This document shows, piece after piece, positions 6,612 through 16,079 of a stretch of DNA of 55,887 nucleotides. Origin of the DNA: a virus; IMG/VR virus record IMGVR_UViG_3300017971_000328, positions 1 through 55,887 of that record. One strand, written 5' to 3'. The translations under genes were made by a program, and so were the position numbers. Numbering within the stretch: position 1 is the stretch's first letter; each line of letters starts with the position of its first letter. The notes beneath the pieces were generated by a model that was not told the DNA's origin, searched no databases, and was given only the letters and a program-made list of their open reading frames with translations.

Positions 6612-7976
6612 TCATGAGAACCGGTCCTGTCGAACCATGAACTTCGTCGGAGCGTTCGTTTCATTCAGTCTCAACTCAATATGTGCAGGAGACAAATGTC
6701 CCACACGTTTAGTTACTTTATCACGTAACCGGAAATATATCTTCATCCGGTTATGATGATTCTGGTGTACCATGTTTGCGTAGCGAGACAAGGCTCCAGG
6801 GAACCAATTGGACTTCCGAAGCTGGAGCCCAGAGGACGGATGCACATTGAGAAATTCCGGCCAAGCGATCTTCCGGAAGTAGGAAGGCTGTACCTCCTGC
6901 TTGAGCGAATAGGTCACTTCCATGTCGTACTTTGTGTTGTCAAAGTATGGAAGACGTATGGTGTCGATACCGAGGGGCTTAATATAGACAGCTAGCTGTC
7001 TGTCCCCCGGTCCTCCTCCGTCCCCACGAAGAGAGTAGGCAATCAGACCTGAGTTGTTTTCTGTTGGATCCAACATCCATCTGTTGATAGACTTCAACCC
7101 TGTATTCCCGAAGTTATTGACAATATTCCAAGTTGTCCCACCAGGAGAGACGAGAACGGCTGCTCTGTCGAGAATGTTAAGATAGCCGTCCGCAGCATTG
7201 ACATTAGTGAAGCCTTCCCAATTCTCATTCGCAGACTGTCTGAAGGAAGCCCCAGAAGGAGTGCTCCCGATGATAACAAGCTCGCCACGCTTCGGCATTG
7301 CGTACATTTTCGTGTAATTACGGGGGCACCAGCAGGCGTTTCGACCACGCGCCTCTGTGTTGAAATCAGCAGGTCCGAAGAAGGGGGCCAACGTTGGGAA
7401 GAAGTGTCCCCAAATGGCGTTGAAGACATTCTGGTAGTTCCCACCATTGCCCATGTGGTTCGGAAAGGAAGCCTTGTAGTGCCCACCCTTCATGCCTGCG
7501 TAGGCATTGTTGTAGCCGTACATACGCTCTATGACAGGGACATCCCCGTCTGTCACGTCAAAGGGCTTGACATCGAACTCATCGAAAGTGTCCGGAGAAC
7601 CACCATGAGGGATGTTCGCGTTGATCCAATCCACCATATCAGTGATGGTCGGAAAGAACTCCTCGAAGGTCTCATGTGTGGTGTAGTTTGTGATGAGCCA
7701 GCGACAGTCCTCAAACTGACTCCAGTCGTCTACAACACGTGGAGCAGCAGACCTGTTCTTTGTTGTAACGGCACCCTCCGTCAAAGGATAGTAGCGGGTA
7801 CCAAAGATGAGGGTGTCGTAGTATATTCTTGAAGCAGCCGTGCTGTACGACCCGAAGGCTTCCCACAGCCCGTCTGTTGGGCAGTAGTAGCCTCTGTCTC
7901 CTCCAACGATATAGACATCCCCACGCTTAGGAGAATAGTTCTCTGGCAGAGCAGGTCCAGTTCCAAGAAGTCCCAT
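6612..7976 (-). CDS. Tail/receptor-binding protein, third large paralogue
   Basis: 454 residues from ATG 7976, which overlaps the TGA of the preceding gene (TGATG); a longer in-frame start 14 codons upstream would lie inside that gene and is less likely. It has a diverged N-terminal module (PKRGDVYIVGG, YYCPTDGLWEAFGS), then ECRW-like EDCRWLITNYTT, FDVTDGDVPVIERMYGYN, IKPLGIDTIRLPYFD and KIYFRLRDKVTKR. All align in order with the 3260 and 4774 products, though more distantly. It is followed by hairpin array D. Context and homology within the window indicate a surface-exposed tail protein. Confidence 0.78.
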   Translation of the reverse strand: MGLLGTGPALPENYSPKRGDVYIVGGDRGYYCPTDGLWEAFGSYSTAASRIYYDTLIFGTRYYPLTEGAVTTKNRSAAPRVVDDWSQFEDCRWLITNYTTHETFEEFFPTITDMVDWINANIPHGGSPDTFDEFDVKPFDVTDGDVPVIERMYGYNNAYAGMKGGHYKASFPNHMGNGGNYQNVFNAIWGHFFPTLAPFFGPADFNTEARGRNACWCPRNYTKMYAMPKRGELVIIGSTPSGASFRQSANENWEGFTNVNAADGYLNILDRAAVLVSPGGTTWNIVNNFGNTGLKSINRWMLDPTENNSGLIAYSLRGDGGGPGDRQLAVYIKPLGIDTIRLPYFDNTKYDMEVTYSLKQEVQPSYFRKIAWPEFLNVHPSSGLQLRKSNWFPGALSRYANMVHQNHHNRMKIYFRLRDKVTKRVGHLSPAHIELRLNETNAPTKFMVRQDRFS

Positions 7977-9205
7977 CAGACACCCACTATCAAACGACCA
8001 GCTTGAGGAGTAGCCCAAGTGATCGTCACGTCGTCATCGTTGTATTGGATGGTGTTCGCCATGTTGGTGAGGTCCATCCCCGTCACCGCGTCCTGAATCA
8101 CCACGAAGACATCCTTGCTCGCGAACTTGTGGTTGAAGACCCATGTGGAAGCTGGCGTGTCAAAGACCGTCGCCTTCTTCTTCGGCATCCCTGAGACCAA
8201 TACAGCAGCAGGAGCCTTCGTCACCATCCATGGCGTAATGTCGTACTCCGCGTCCAAGAACTGATAGGCGTTCGGCGCGAAGCGTAGGTCAGCGAAGCTC
8301 GTGGTATCATACAGCGACCACGGGTGATTCTTGTTGAAGGCGTGTTGGTGTGAGTGCGTCAATCCTGACGCGTGGTCCTGCTCAAAGATATCGCTGTCAT
8401 ACAGGCCAACAACAACCACTCCAGAGGTCGGACTAGCGAAGGTGATGTCCACGTTGTTCTCATCCGTGTAGACAATGGTGTTGGCCAACCCCGTGATATC
8501 GAAGTCATTCGTCCCGTCATCTCGAATCTTCAACAGCACGCGCCGTGAGTTCAGGTTGTGCGGGACCGTGATAGCCGTCTGGTTCGTGAAGGCATACAGG
8601 TAGAGCGTGCTCGTGACCGCCCCACCACCCCCGGTAGGACCAATGTAACGGTAGCCCTCAACCCAGAGGTCTAAAGCCGCGTAGGCAGCGCTCTGGTCGG
8701 TCGAGACGACCAGAACACCCATGGAGTAGTTCCACTGCCAGGAAGGCGCTCCTCCAGCGCCAGAGAGGTACGTAGTAGGAAGTTCAGTACCTCCAGCGCC
8801 AGGGTCTCCATCGAATAGCCTGATGGAGTAGCCTGGAGAAGGGGAACCACCATCGCGGATAAGAGAAGGTTGTACCCAACTTCCATATATCGGAGTATTA
8901 AGATCTGCGTATACTTCTCTAGCAGTCCAGGCCCTGTTATTTGAAGTCGGCTCAGGAGACAAATGAACACTACGTTTTTCTAAAAGAGTTGGATTTGCTG
9001 CAACATTGGCATCGGCAATAGCTGGAGTCGATGCTCCTGGAATATTAGAAAATTCTGTCCATATTTTAGCTGGGTCGGTAATGAAAGAAAGACCATGTGC
9101 CTCATTATAAGACCAAAGAGTCCCCGGCACGTCATTTGCAGTACCAACTATCTGAAGAGGTAACTTATCAGAATTATTGATCTTCTCTGTGTTACTAAAC
9201 GCCAT
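7976..9205 (-). CDS. Tail/baseplate structural protein with repeated beta domain
   Basis: 409 residues. The C-terminal half holds two copies of a domain of about 80 residues: one around FTNQTAITVPHNLNSRRV...NTIVYTDENNVDITFASPTSG and a second around ASTWVFNHKFASKDVF...NTIQYNDDDVTITWATPQAG. Both have the order hydrophobic strand, NTI(V/Q)Y, (D/V)ITWA/F, P. The N-terminal part (IPGAST..., ADANVAANP, PSPGYSIRLFDGDPG) resembles the N-terminal region of the 1267-residue product at 9394 (IPGSNQQAW, AEAAANPAV, PSYGYQISLWQGDG). It is therefore related to that large fibre/baseplate protein. Stop and next start overlap (TGATG). Confidence 0.72.
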   Translation of the reverse strand: MAFSNTEKINNSDKLPLQIVGTANDVPGTLWSYNEAHGLSFITDPAKIWTEFSNIPGASTPAIADANVAANPTLLEKRSVHLSPEPTSNNRAWTAREVYADLNTPIYGSWVQPSLIRDGGSPSPGYSIRLFDGDPGAGGTELPTTYLSGAGGAPSWQWNYSMGVLVVSTDQSAAYAALDLWVEGYRYIGPTGGGGAVTSTLYLYAFTNQTAITVPHNLNSRRVLLKIRDDGTNDFDITGLANTIVYTDENNVDITFASPTSGVVVVGLYDSDIFEQDHASGLTHSHQHAFNKNHPWSLYDTTSFADLRFAPNAYQFLDAEYDITPWMVTKAPAAVLVSGMPKKKATVFDTPASTWVFNHKFASKDVFVVIQDAVTGMDLTNMANTIQYNDDDVTITWATPQAGRLIVGV

Positions 9206-9217
9206 AAGAGTACCTAC

Positions 9218-9376
9218 TTACTCCTTTAGCAATTCTTGTAGTTTGTGCTTTAATTGCTGCATGGCACTTTTACTTACAGTCTTCACTACAAGAATCTCGT
9301 CACTGAGTCTCACAGAAATGGTGAAGGTGCCATCTTTTTTTGTCTTCACCTGAATTTCTTCGTCGTACACCTTCAT
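9218..9376 (-). CDS. Small 52-aa charged protein
   Basis: A 52-residue frame between two large tail genes, starting MKVYDEEIQVKTKKDGTF and ending LQELLKE. AGAGG lies 6 bases before the ATG at 9376 and the next gene starts 13 bp after its stop, so it fills an otherwise empty gap of about 190 bp. The first half is strand-like with alternating charges; the second half (VSKSAMQQLKHKLQELLKE) is an amphipathic helix. No family recognised. The coding region contains two copies of the window's over-represented octamer TCTTGTAG (one per orientation). Confidence 0.65.
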   Translation of the reverse strand: MKVYDEEIQVKTKKDGTFTISVRLSDEILVVKTVSKSAMQQLKHKLQELLKE

Positions 9377-9393
9377 GAGAAACCTCTACAACC

Positions 9394-12300
9394 CTATACA
9401 AAGGAGATATTGAAATTCGTTATCTCCTCAACTCCAGAGAAACCTACTCGTATGTATAGGGTATCGTTAGTGTTTAGGATATTCAGGTTACCAATTGTCC
9501 AGTCAATATACCCAGCACCCGAACCTGTTTGACATCCTGTCCCCAAAAGAGGATTTCCGGAGTTCCATTGCGCAAAATTATATGCCGCTAGCATATCGAC
9601 CCAAACAGTACCTCCAGTTGGAGTACCATCCCATGCCTTAGCCAACTTCAGCTCAAGACTCGTATAAGAGCCTGAGATATTGAGTCTTCCATTCGCTGAC
9701 GCCGTCCCATCATGCTGGAATTCTCGGATGAGATAGACTGTGGGGTTCTGGCTGGCTGCGTAGTTGGGCTGCCCAGCGGCATTCGGACTGTAGGGAGTGT
9801 AGTCGAATGGGCGACGTCCGCCGCGTCCATTCCAGTAGCAGGCATCACCAGCAGCGATGTCCACGTTGGAGACCCATCCTCGCTGCGCGGGCAGGTCAAA
9901 GTTCCCCGTCAGAGCGCATCTCCAAGCTTCCGTGTAGAAGTCCTCGAAGAGTCTTGTAGCGGCTGTGATGTGTGTCTCAATGGCTACAGAGGCATCTGGA
10001 GAGACATCGGAGGAGGCAGCTCCAGCAATCCAGGTGTCCAATGTGCGTGCTTCTACGTTCGCTGTGGTTCCAAGATAGTAGTAGCTCAACGCAGTGATAG
10101 CCCAAGCATCCTCTTGGAAGGTATTGTTGACGGAGTTCCAATCCGTCGTCCAGCCACCCGCGACCAGTCTGGGGTCAGCTTGGGGAACGAGAACATCAGG
10201 GAGCCCATATTCCGGTCCAAGAAGACGTAAAACGTTCGTGATAGGCCAACTATCGCTGTTGAGCCAGTCTATATCACCAATATCAATGGTGAATTGGCTT
10301 CCAAGATCGTAATATTCTACTCCAGAGAGGAAACGTGTAATGACGAAACCGAGAGTCTCGCCTACCGTGACGCTATCCCCTATGTAGGGATCTTGTGCTG
10401 GGGCATTTGATTGCTGCCCATCATAGAATACTGGACCTTGTTGGAAGGTCACAGCTCCTGGGTTGTTATGTACAATTCGGACTGAGAACCTACCAGAATC
10501 ACCAAGAATGAGGTCTTGGGCAACATTTACTCGAATACGCGCCTTGAACTTCCCGTAGTCCCCAGTCATTGCCCCACCCGTATCATCGACACGGATGCGG
10601 ATATTATTGACGGTTTGGTCAAATGGTGTGTTCAAAGTTGTCAAAGCAACCGTACTGTGCTGTGCTATAGGAGCCCCGAAGTTGTCATCTGCCCCTGCTA
10701 CAAGTACATCTATCGTAGTAGTCTCATCCTCGAAGGAACAGTTGTTGACCGTATCGAACGCCCAAGATTTGTAGTAGGTACTTGGGTGTGCAGTGCCTGG
10801 TACCCAGTCTCCTATACCGAACGTCCCTGGATTAGAGATCATACGGCTTGCTGTAATGGCTGGTGTCACGACGCAGTTATTATTTCCATTCGTTGTGTTG
10901 AAGTCGGAGACAAAGGTGATGGCTGGGATGTAGACGTTGACCTGTCCCGGTGTTCCGGAGTCGAGAGCGATGACATCAGTACCGATGAAGTTCATGACGC
11001 TGACATTGGTCAGGACGTTGACGCCTTCGTCTTGGACGGTGATGGTTCCCCCACCAGAGGGAGTCCAAACCGCAGCTCCTGGCGTGGCGTCGTCACACTT
11101 GAAGAGAGCTTTCGTCGTGCTGTTCTGCCAGAAGTCACCTTCACGGAACTCGACACCGATACCCGCTGTGTCTACAGAGTCGTTGTTGACCGTTGGGTCG
11201 GCGGCTGCCGAGACATAGGTCTCTTTCTGGAAGCCTGTGTGGTTCGCTGTCTGGAAGGTGAGGTCAGACAGGTTAGCGTGGGAGGTGAGATTGATTCTTG
11301 TGGGGCTGATCTTGGCATAGCGCCAATCGATGTAGTCGTCGCCTTCATCGGTTCTTACGACTCTGGCTTTGACAGCATTCCCGTAGGTATCGTCTGTCTG
11401 GAAGATGACAGAGGCAATAGGGATGAACTCCTGGAAGGGCATGCCTGAGATCAGAAGGGTACTAATCTCAGTTTCAGCTCCTACTCTGGCATCCGCCGCG
11501 CTTGTATAGGTATCGATACCCATGTAGGCGACAGCTTGGCGTCCAGGATCATTGGTTGAGAGAACGTGACACAGAACATACTCCGTGTCAGGAACCTCTG
11601 AAATCTGCCAGACGGCTCCTGTGAACTCATTCCAAGCTAAGCGCCCTGTACCTGTTGTCAGGACCGAGAAGCCTGCGTTGGTTTGGGTACGGGGGAGCCC
11701 CGCAGCACCATTCTTGTAGTAGACAGGAAGGCCGATAGCAGAAGCAATTGCCAGTTCGGAGACGAGGAGGTCTTCATCTCTGATGTATCCGGCTTCTACT
11801 CCGAAGCGAGCATGCGCATTGAGAGCCCCTGATTGATCCGGGTCCAAACTGTTGAGGGCCAAGCCAGAGATGAATACGGTACCGTCATGCTGATGAAGTC
11901 GAGCATGGGTATGGGAATCCATCTTACATCCATGGCGTTCATTGCCGAAGTAGATGGATTTGCTGTTTGTGGCATCCCAATAGACAGCAGCTACATAGAC
12001 TTTGTTGTAAATGATAGAGGGATCAAAGACCTGTGTCTGTGTCAGAACTCCCGCGTCAAAATAGATGAAATGGAAACCTTCAGCATCCGGAATTGTGAGG
12101 CTGTCGGCGGCATTGAGCACATACTCCTGACCACTTTGGTAGATGCTGTAGTCCATACCTGTAGGAGCGATGGTGAATTCTCTGGGTGCTGCATCTACGA
12201 AGGAGATCGCAGAATCTGTATGGTTCACTTCCCCTGTAGCAGCAAGGACAGGAAAGCCGGTGGGCTCCTCTACAGCTTGATAGGGATAGGGGAGTGCTCC

Positions 12301-13197
12301 AGCCGGTACCGCTCTCCAGTCCAGGAGATAGACAACATCTACATCCTGGACTACAAGAATAGGCTCCTCGTATGACCCAGAAGCCGTTGGTCGTGTGGCT
12401 GTAAGTGCACCAGCTACCGTATCCGACAGATAGTAGATGCTCCCAGGCGTCAGACCGTGGGCGGCGATAGCAGCCTTACCGATCTGCTGCACCGTGAAGT
12501 TGTCGACGTCGATGACGCCCACCACCATGTGGGTACCGAGGGTGGCTTCAGCATCCGCTTGAGCTAGCTGCCATGTTCCACCATCGTTGTAGACTACTTG
12601 AAGATTCGAGAAGCCATGTGCAACTTGAGGGACGTCGAACCGAATAGGAGAGGTCGAACTCCCAGCACCGTAGGCACCTGTGTAGACGTAGAGAGTGGCT
12701 TTGATAGCCCCCCAGCCAAGATCCGCAGGAGTGAACGTCGGGAAAAATCTAATAATTCCGGCGTAGTAGTCGATTTCCCATGAACCCTCAGTCGGGGTGA
12801 TGAGAGTGACTCCATCTCCCTGCCAAAGGGAGATCTGATAGCCGTAGCTTGGGTCGTTCGTGATGGAGTTCGGGATGTCCGTAGGAGCAATCCACGGACG
12901 GATGAATGTACCCGCGACGTCCAGATACCAGGCTTGCTGGTTGCTTCCAGGAATCTCTGTGAGATCGGCAACCGTATACTTCGTGACTGCGGGATTCGCC
13001 GCAGCCTCCGCGTCAGCAGCCGCCGCGTTGACGGCGTAGTTGACGGGGTCTACCCAGACCTCAGAGCCTCTGACGGTGTGGGAAGATTTGTACAGGGAGG
13101 ACCATACCCGCTGAGTGTCCTCTGTGAAGACCTTCGAGAGAGCATGGAAAAACCCTGTTACACGAGTATTCCTAGTGGTGATATCTGGATCAGCCAT
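9394..13197 (-). CDS. Large tail fibre/baseplate protein (1267 aa)
   Basis: The second-longest gene in the window. The N-terminus (MADPDITTRNTRVTGFF, residues 1-about 180) shares motifs with the 7976-9205 product. The middle contains a GVIDVDNFTVQQIG...VYYLSD-type segment common in phage fibre proteins and a His-rich CKMDSHTHARLHQHDG stretch reminiscent of fibre metal- or trimer-forming sites. From about residue 750 (TITVQDEGVNVLTNVSVMNF) to the end it aligns with the whole body of the 645-residue product at 14100: NTPFDQTVNNIRIRVDD, KFKARIRVNV, GRFSVRI.HN, FQQGP.F, YSPNA.QPNYAAS. It is thus a fusion of an N-terminal domain to a second copy of that protein. Structural; no enzymatic motifs. 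Confidence 0.78.
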   Translation of the reverse strand: MADPDITTRNTRVTGFFHALSKVFTEDTQRVWSSLYKSSHTVRGSEVWVDPVNYAVNAAAADAEAAANPAVTKYTVADLTEIPGSNQQAWYLDVAGTFIRPWIAPTDIPNSITNDPSYGYQISLWQGDGVTLITPTEGSWEIDYYAGIIRFFPTFTPADLGWGAIKATLYVYTGAYGAGSSTSPIRFDVPQVAHGFSNLQVVYNDGGTWQLAQADAEATLGTHMVVGVIDVDNFTVQQIGKAAIAAHGLTPGSIYYLSDTVAGALTATRPTASGSYEEPILVVQDVDVVYLLDWRAVPAGALPYPYQAVEEPTGFPVLAATGEVNHTDSAISFVDAAPREFTIAPTGMDYSIYQSGQEYVLNAADSLTIPDAEGFHFIYFDAGVLTQTQVFDPSIIYNKVYVAAVYWDATNSKSIYFGNERHGCKMDSHTHARLHQHDGTVFISGLALNSLDPDQSGALNAHARFGVEAGYIRDEDLLVSELAIASAIGLPVYYKNGAAGLPRTQTNAGFSVLTTGTGRLAWNEFTGAVWQISEVPDTEYVLCHVLSTNDPGRQAVAYMGIDTYTSAADARVGAETEISTLLISGMPFQEFIPIASVIFQTDDTYGNAVKARVVRTDEGDDYIDWRYAKISPTRINLTSHANLSDLTFQTANHTGFQKETYVSAAADPTVNNDSVDTAGIGVEFREGDFWQNSTTKALFKCDDATPGAAVWTPSGGGTITVQDEGVNVLTNVSVMNFIGTDVIALDSGTPGQVNVYIPAITFVSDFNTTNGNNNCVVTPAITASRMISNPGTFGIGDWVPGTAHPSTYYKSWAFDTVNNCSFEDETTTIDVLVAGADDNFGAPIAQHSTVALTTLNTPFDQTVNNIRIRVDDTGGAMTGDYGKFKARIRVNVAQDLILGDSGRFSVRIVHNNPGAVTFQQGPVFYDGQQSNAPAQDPYIGDSVTVGETLGFVITRFLSGVEYYDLGSQFTIDIGDIDWLNSDSWPITNVLRLLGPEYGLPDVLVPQADPRLVAGGWTTDWNSVNNTFQEDAWAITALSYYYLGTTANVEARTLDTWIAGAASSDVSPDASVAIETHITAATRLFEDFYTEAWRCALTGNFDLPAQRGWVSNVDIAAGDACYWNGRGGRRPFDYTPYSPNAAGQPNYAASQNPTVYLIREFQHDGTASANGRLNISGSYTSLELKLAKAWDGTPTGGTVWVDMLAAYNFAQWNSGNPLLGTGCQTGSGAGYIDWTIGNLNILNTNDTLYIRVGFSGVEEITNFNISFV

Positions 13198-13202
13198 TGC
13201 TG

Positions 13203-13400
13203 TTACTCACCTATGGAGAGACCAAGAGGTTCTTCGTCTTCTTCTTCCGGGGGACCGTCCTGAAACATATCCCGAAGCTCAACATATATCGCATAGAGAT
13301 GTTGTCTCGTTAGGAGATATCCTGTCGAGGGGAGCCCTTCTGGATACATGATGAGCCTATAGCCACGAGGAACTTGGTTTTCTTTTAGCTCAAATTTCAT
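13203..13400 (-). CDS. Small 65-aa acidic-tailed protein
   Basis: 65 residues from ATG 13400 (MKFELKENQVPRGYRLIMY), with GGAGA 8 bases upstream inside the 3' end of the homing-endonuclease gene, so the two overlap by 11 bp. The C-terminus is strongly acidic (PPEEEDEEPLGLSIGE), and a central helix reads LLTRQHLYAIYVELRDMFQDG. It ends 5 bp before the start of the 1267-residue fibre gene. The sequence looks like a small adaptor or assembly factor, but I recognise no family. Confidence 0.65.
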   Translation of the reverse strand: MKFELKENQVPRGYRLIMYPEGLPSTGYLLTRQHLYAIYVELRDMFQDGPPEEEDEEPLGLSIGE

Positions 13401-14094
13401 TTGATGTCTCCGGTGTCAATACGTTTTTCCAAGACTTCCCTGTAGATATATTGTGAATTGTCTGCCAAGACACCGAATATAATTGTGCAATTGTATCTTT
13501 GTGTCTCCCTTGCGTAAGGAGACTTTTGATTTCTGCTACCATGGTCTCGTTGAGTTTAGCGCTAGGATTTTTACTACCAGCATGCTTCCCTTTCATAGTA
13601 GCTGCCGTTTTTCTTTTTTTCTCTTCAGAAGGTATGTGGCCTTTTTTACTCTCTGATATACGTTTACAGGTATCAGGCGACCTTTTACTTCCAATATGCA
13701 CTTCCGCAAGACGTTTTTTCTGATATTCGGACTGCGGATGTGCTTTACTGAGTCCTGTCATCCAAGCATGTCTTATATTCTCTTTCATGGTCGTCCATTC
13801 AAGATTTTCTAGTCTATTGTCTACTTTACATCCATTTTTATGGTTAACTGTTGATTTTCCTTCTGGATTATCTAGAAATGCAAGGGCTACGAGTCGGTGT
13901 GCTGAGGTTGTGTAGCGCCTCCCCTCTGGAGACCATACTGTAGCCTTTATATAGCCAGCTTTAGTTATAGATATAGTCAGAATACGTGTCTTTCGATTAC
14001 CTCTCCCAAGGTGTCTTATACGCCCCCAGGAACTAGCTTCGTAATTAGAGTATCCTGGAATAACTTTCCAAATTTCTTCAGTTGTCTCAGTCAT
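13390..14094 (-). CDS. Free-standing homing endonuclease, NUMOD4-HNH-NUMOD3 type
   Basis: 234 residues. Domains in order: NUMOD4 at residues 6-50 (EEIWKVIPGYSNYEASSWGRIR), a central HNH core (AHRLVALAFLDNP..., TVNHKNGCKVDNRLENLEWTT) with the catalytic NHKNG and NRLENLEW signatures, NUMOD3-like motifs (SKAHP..., GSKRSPDTCKRISESKKGHIP, MKGKHAGSKNPSAKL), and a C-terminal helix-turn-helix (MVAEIKSLLTQGRHKDTIAQLYSVSWQTIHNI). These enzymes cut a specific DNA site and spread their own gene. It sits exactly between two fibre paralogues and is visibly more AT-rich (several T-runs) than the flanking genes, both signs of lateral insertion. Domain assignment is firm; target site unknown. Confidence 0.92.
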   Translation of the reverse strand: MTETTEEIWKVIPGYSNYEASSWGRIRHLGRGNRKTRILTISITKAGYIKATVWSPEGRRYTTSAHRLVALAFLDNPEGKSTVNHKNGCKVDNRLENLEWTTMKENIRHAWMTGLSKAHPQSEYQKKRLAEVHIGSKRSPDTCKRISESKKGHIPSEEKKRKTAATMKGKHAGSKNPSAKLNETMVAEIKSLLTQGRHKDTIAQLYSVSWQTIHNISTGKSWKNVLTPETSNEI

Positions 14095-14099
14095 TTAGC

Positions 14100-16037
14100 T
14101 TATACCCACGTGATTTCTCCTAGGCTCCCGACATACTTTGTTGTCTGACCGTTGGCGTACTGAAGTCGGATATAGATACCCCAACCACCCCCGGTACCAG
14201 CACCCGTAAACCCGCCAGTTCCAAGGGAAAACGCCAGCTGTCCATTCTCCGGGTCGGGGGCGTTCCCGATGAGCCCATAGACGTCTTTGTCCGTCCTACA
14301 AGGATCCCCAGGAGCTAGCGGACCACCCAAGTACAGCGCGTTGCAGGAGTACCAGGCGATCCCGTCCAGACTGATGTCAAGCAAGACATTGTTGGCTGCG
14401 AGGTCGGCTTCGGTGATGTTGTAGTCCGTCAACCTGAAGCGCCCAACCGGATGTGAGACGCCAGTATGCCAGAAGCGACGATACCAGGTCCTCTGTCCAG
14501 CGCTCGCTGCGTAGTTTGGTTGAATACCTGCGTTGGGGGAGTATCCGTTGAAGTTCGTCTGTGGATAGATGAGCCTGGAGCACTGGTACTGCATTCCAAG
14601 GTTGTCATCGAAGGCGTTGATATTCTGCGTGTTGTCCCATGGAGTGAAGAGGTCAGACTGGAGACGTACAGCGCCCGCCTCAGCTCCCGCTTCCTCGATA
14701 CGGAAGTCATCGTAGATTCTTGTAGCGTTGGGGACGTAGGTGTTGACAGCGATGGCTGCTCCAGCACTGTTCTGGGTGTCCGCGACACCCCAGTCATAGA
14801 TGGTTGGAGTGACAACGGCTGCTGGGTCTACAACACAGAAGTTCGAGTTTGGTGTGACAGCCCAATCTGTTTTGTTGTAGGTGTCATCGTCGTCATCCCA
14901 CGCATTCGTCCAGCCGCCGAAGTCTGTGCTGTGGATGTTCGTTAGAGCGGGGAGACCAAAGTCACTCCCGTCGATGGACATCTGTTGGTTCTGCGGATAG
15001 CTGTCCCCGTTGAGGAAGTCGATCTCATCGATGTCCACGGTGAACTGAGACCCATTGGTGTAGTAGTAGACACCAGAGACCTGACGCGTGACGACGAGAC
15101 CACCAGTCTCAGCGATGGTTGTGGTTCCATCCAGGTCCGCTGTGTTGGACTCCGTGTCGTAGAACATGGGACCTTGCTGGAAAATGTAGCCTGGTCCTGT
15201 GTTGTGGATGACTCGCACGGAAAAGCGCCCTGAGTTCGGGATGATCGCGTCGATGTTGACGTCTACTCGTATTCTCGCCTTGAACTTCGAGGCGTCTGCG
15301 GTCATCGGACCACCACCGTCATCCACCCGGATACGGATGTTGTTGACGGTCTGGTCGAAGGGCGTGTTTGCCGTAGTCAGTGCCACGGTGTTGTGGAGCG
15401 AGATGGGAGCGCCGAAGTTGTCATCGTCTCCAGCGATAGCGACGGAGATCGTCGAGGTCTCATCCTCGAAGGAGCAGTTTTGTCCGTTTGAGTCCGTCGG
15501 GAGCGAGGTTGCTCTTGTAGTAGGATGAACAGTCCCAGCAACCCAACCGCCAATCAAGAAAGCTCCCGGAGCCGCGACGTGTCTGTTTGCTGTGACGATG
15601 TTCGCTACGGTTGCGTTATTGCTACCATCTGTGGTATTGTAGTGACTGACGAAGGTCGGAGGTGGGATGTATATGCTCACGGAGGTCGGAACTCCGTCAT
15701 CGCGCGCCAAGACATCGGCACCAATGAAGTTGAGGATTTCCACGTCTGTGAGGACATCCACGCCTTCATCCTGGACGGTAATGGCTCCTCCACCACCTGT
15801 TGGATACTTCCAGAATAGGGCGACTTCAGCGGCTGTTTGGAGGACCCCATCGACTACAACATTCGCATGACCTCTGGCTACGAGACCGGAGAGCCCTGTA
15901 CAAAGGTCCGGATTCTCTTGGAAACGGAAATAACTGACCGTCTCTGTTCCGTGCGCCTTGATAAGAATACCATCCCCAACAGCGAGAGGATAGTTGAGAC
16001 GATTCGATATGATAACGTTGATTCGTTCAATAGCCAT
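14100..16037 (-). CDS. Tail fibre/baseplate protein (645 aa), paralogue of 9394 C-terminus
   Basis: 645 residues, start ATG 16037 (MAIERINVIISNRLNYPLAVGDG). Residues about 110-645 are colinear with the C-terminal half of the 1267-residue product, sharing VQDEGV.VLT.V..NFIG.DV, TVALTT.NTPFDQTVNNI, FKARIRV and YSPNA. The N-terminal 80 residues are unrelated to that protein and may provide a different attachment. It is the first gene of the leftward tail arm; its start faces the first gene of the rightward arm across a 73-bp divergent region. An AGGTTAGTT element (late motif) lies 13-21 bp upstream of the ATG on the minus strand. Confidence 0.75.
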   Translation of the reverse strand: MAIERINVIISNRLNYPLAVGDGILIKAHGTETVSYFRFQENPDLCTGLSGLVARGHANVVVDGVLQTAAEVALFWKYPTGGGGAITVQDEGVDVLTDVEILNFIGADVLARDDGVPTSVSIYIPPPTFVSHYNTTDGSNNATVANIVTANRHVAAPGAFLIGGWVAGTVHPTTRATSLPTDSNGQNCSFEDETSTISVAIAGDDDNFGAPISLHNTVALTTANTPFDQTVNNIRIRVDDGGGPMTADASKFKARIRVDVNIDAIIPNSGRFSVRVIHNTGPGYIFQQGPMFYDTESNTADLDGTTTIAETGGLVVTRQVSGVYYYTNGSQFTVDIDEIDFLNGDSYPQNQQMSIDGSDFGLPALTNIHSTDFGGWTNAWDDDDDTYNKTDWAVTPNSNFCVVDPAAVVTPTIYDWGVADTQNSAGAAIAVNTYVPNATRIYDDFRIEEAGAEAGAVRLQSDLFTPWDNTQNINAFDDNLGMQYQCSRLIYPQTNFNGYSPNAGIQPNYAASAGQRTWYRRFWHTGVSHPVGRFRLTDYNITEADLAANNVLLDISLDGIAWYSCNALYLGGPLAPGDPCRTDKDVYGLIGNAPDPENGQLAFSLGTGGFTGAGTGGGWGIYIRLQYANGQTTKYVGSLGEITWV

Positions 16038-16049
16038 GGCTTCATACTA

Positions 16050-16058
16050 AACTAACCT
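16050..16058 (-). promoter_or_regulatory. Putative late promoter motif (AGGTTAGTT)
   Basis: One copy of the AGGTTAnnT motif, oriented with the leftward fibre gene starting at 16037. It lies in the 73-bp divergent gap between the leftward and rightward arms. Confidence 0.45.
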
Positions 16059-16079
16059 CGCATCTTCACGCTCCATCAC

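Noticed and set aside
542-16037. Diversity-generating retroelement in the receptor-binding region
   Set aside because: No reverse transcriptase, no adenine-biased template/variable repeat pair; the paralogues differ throughout their bodies.
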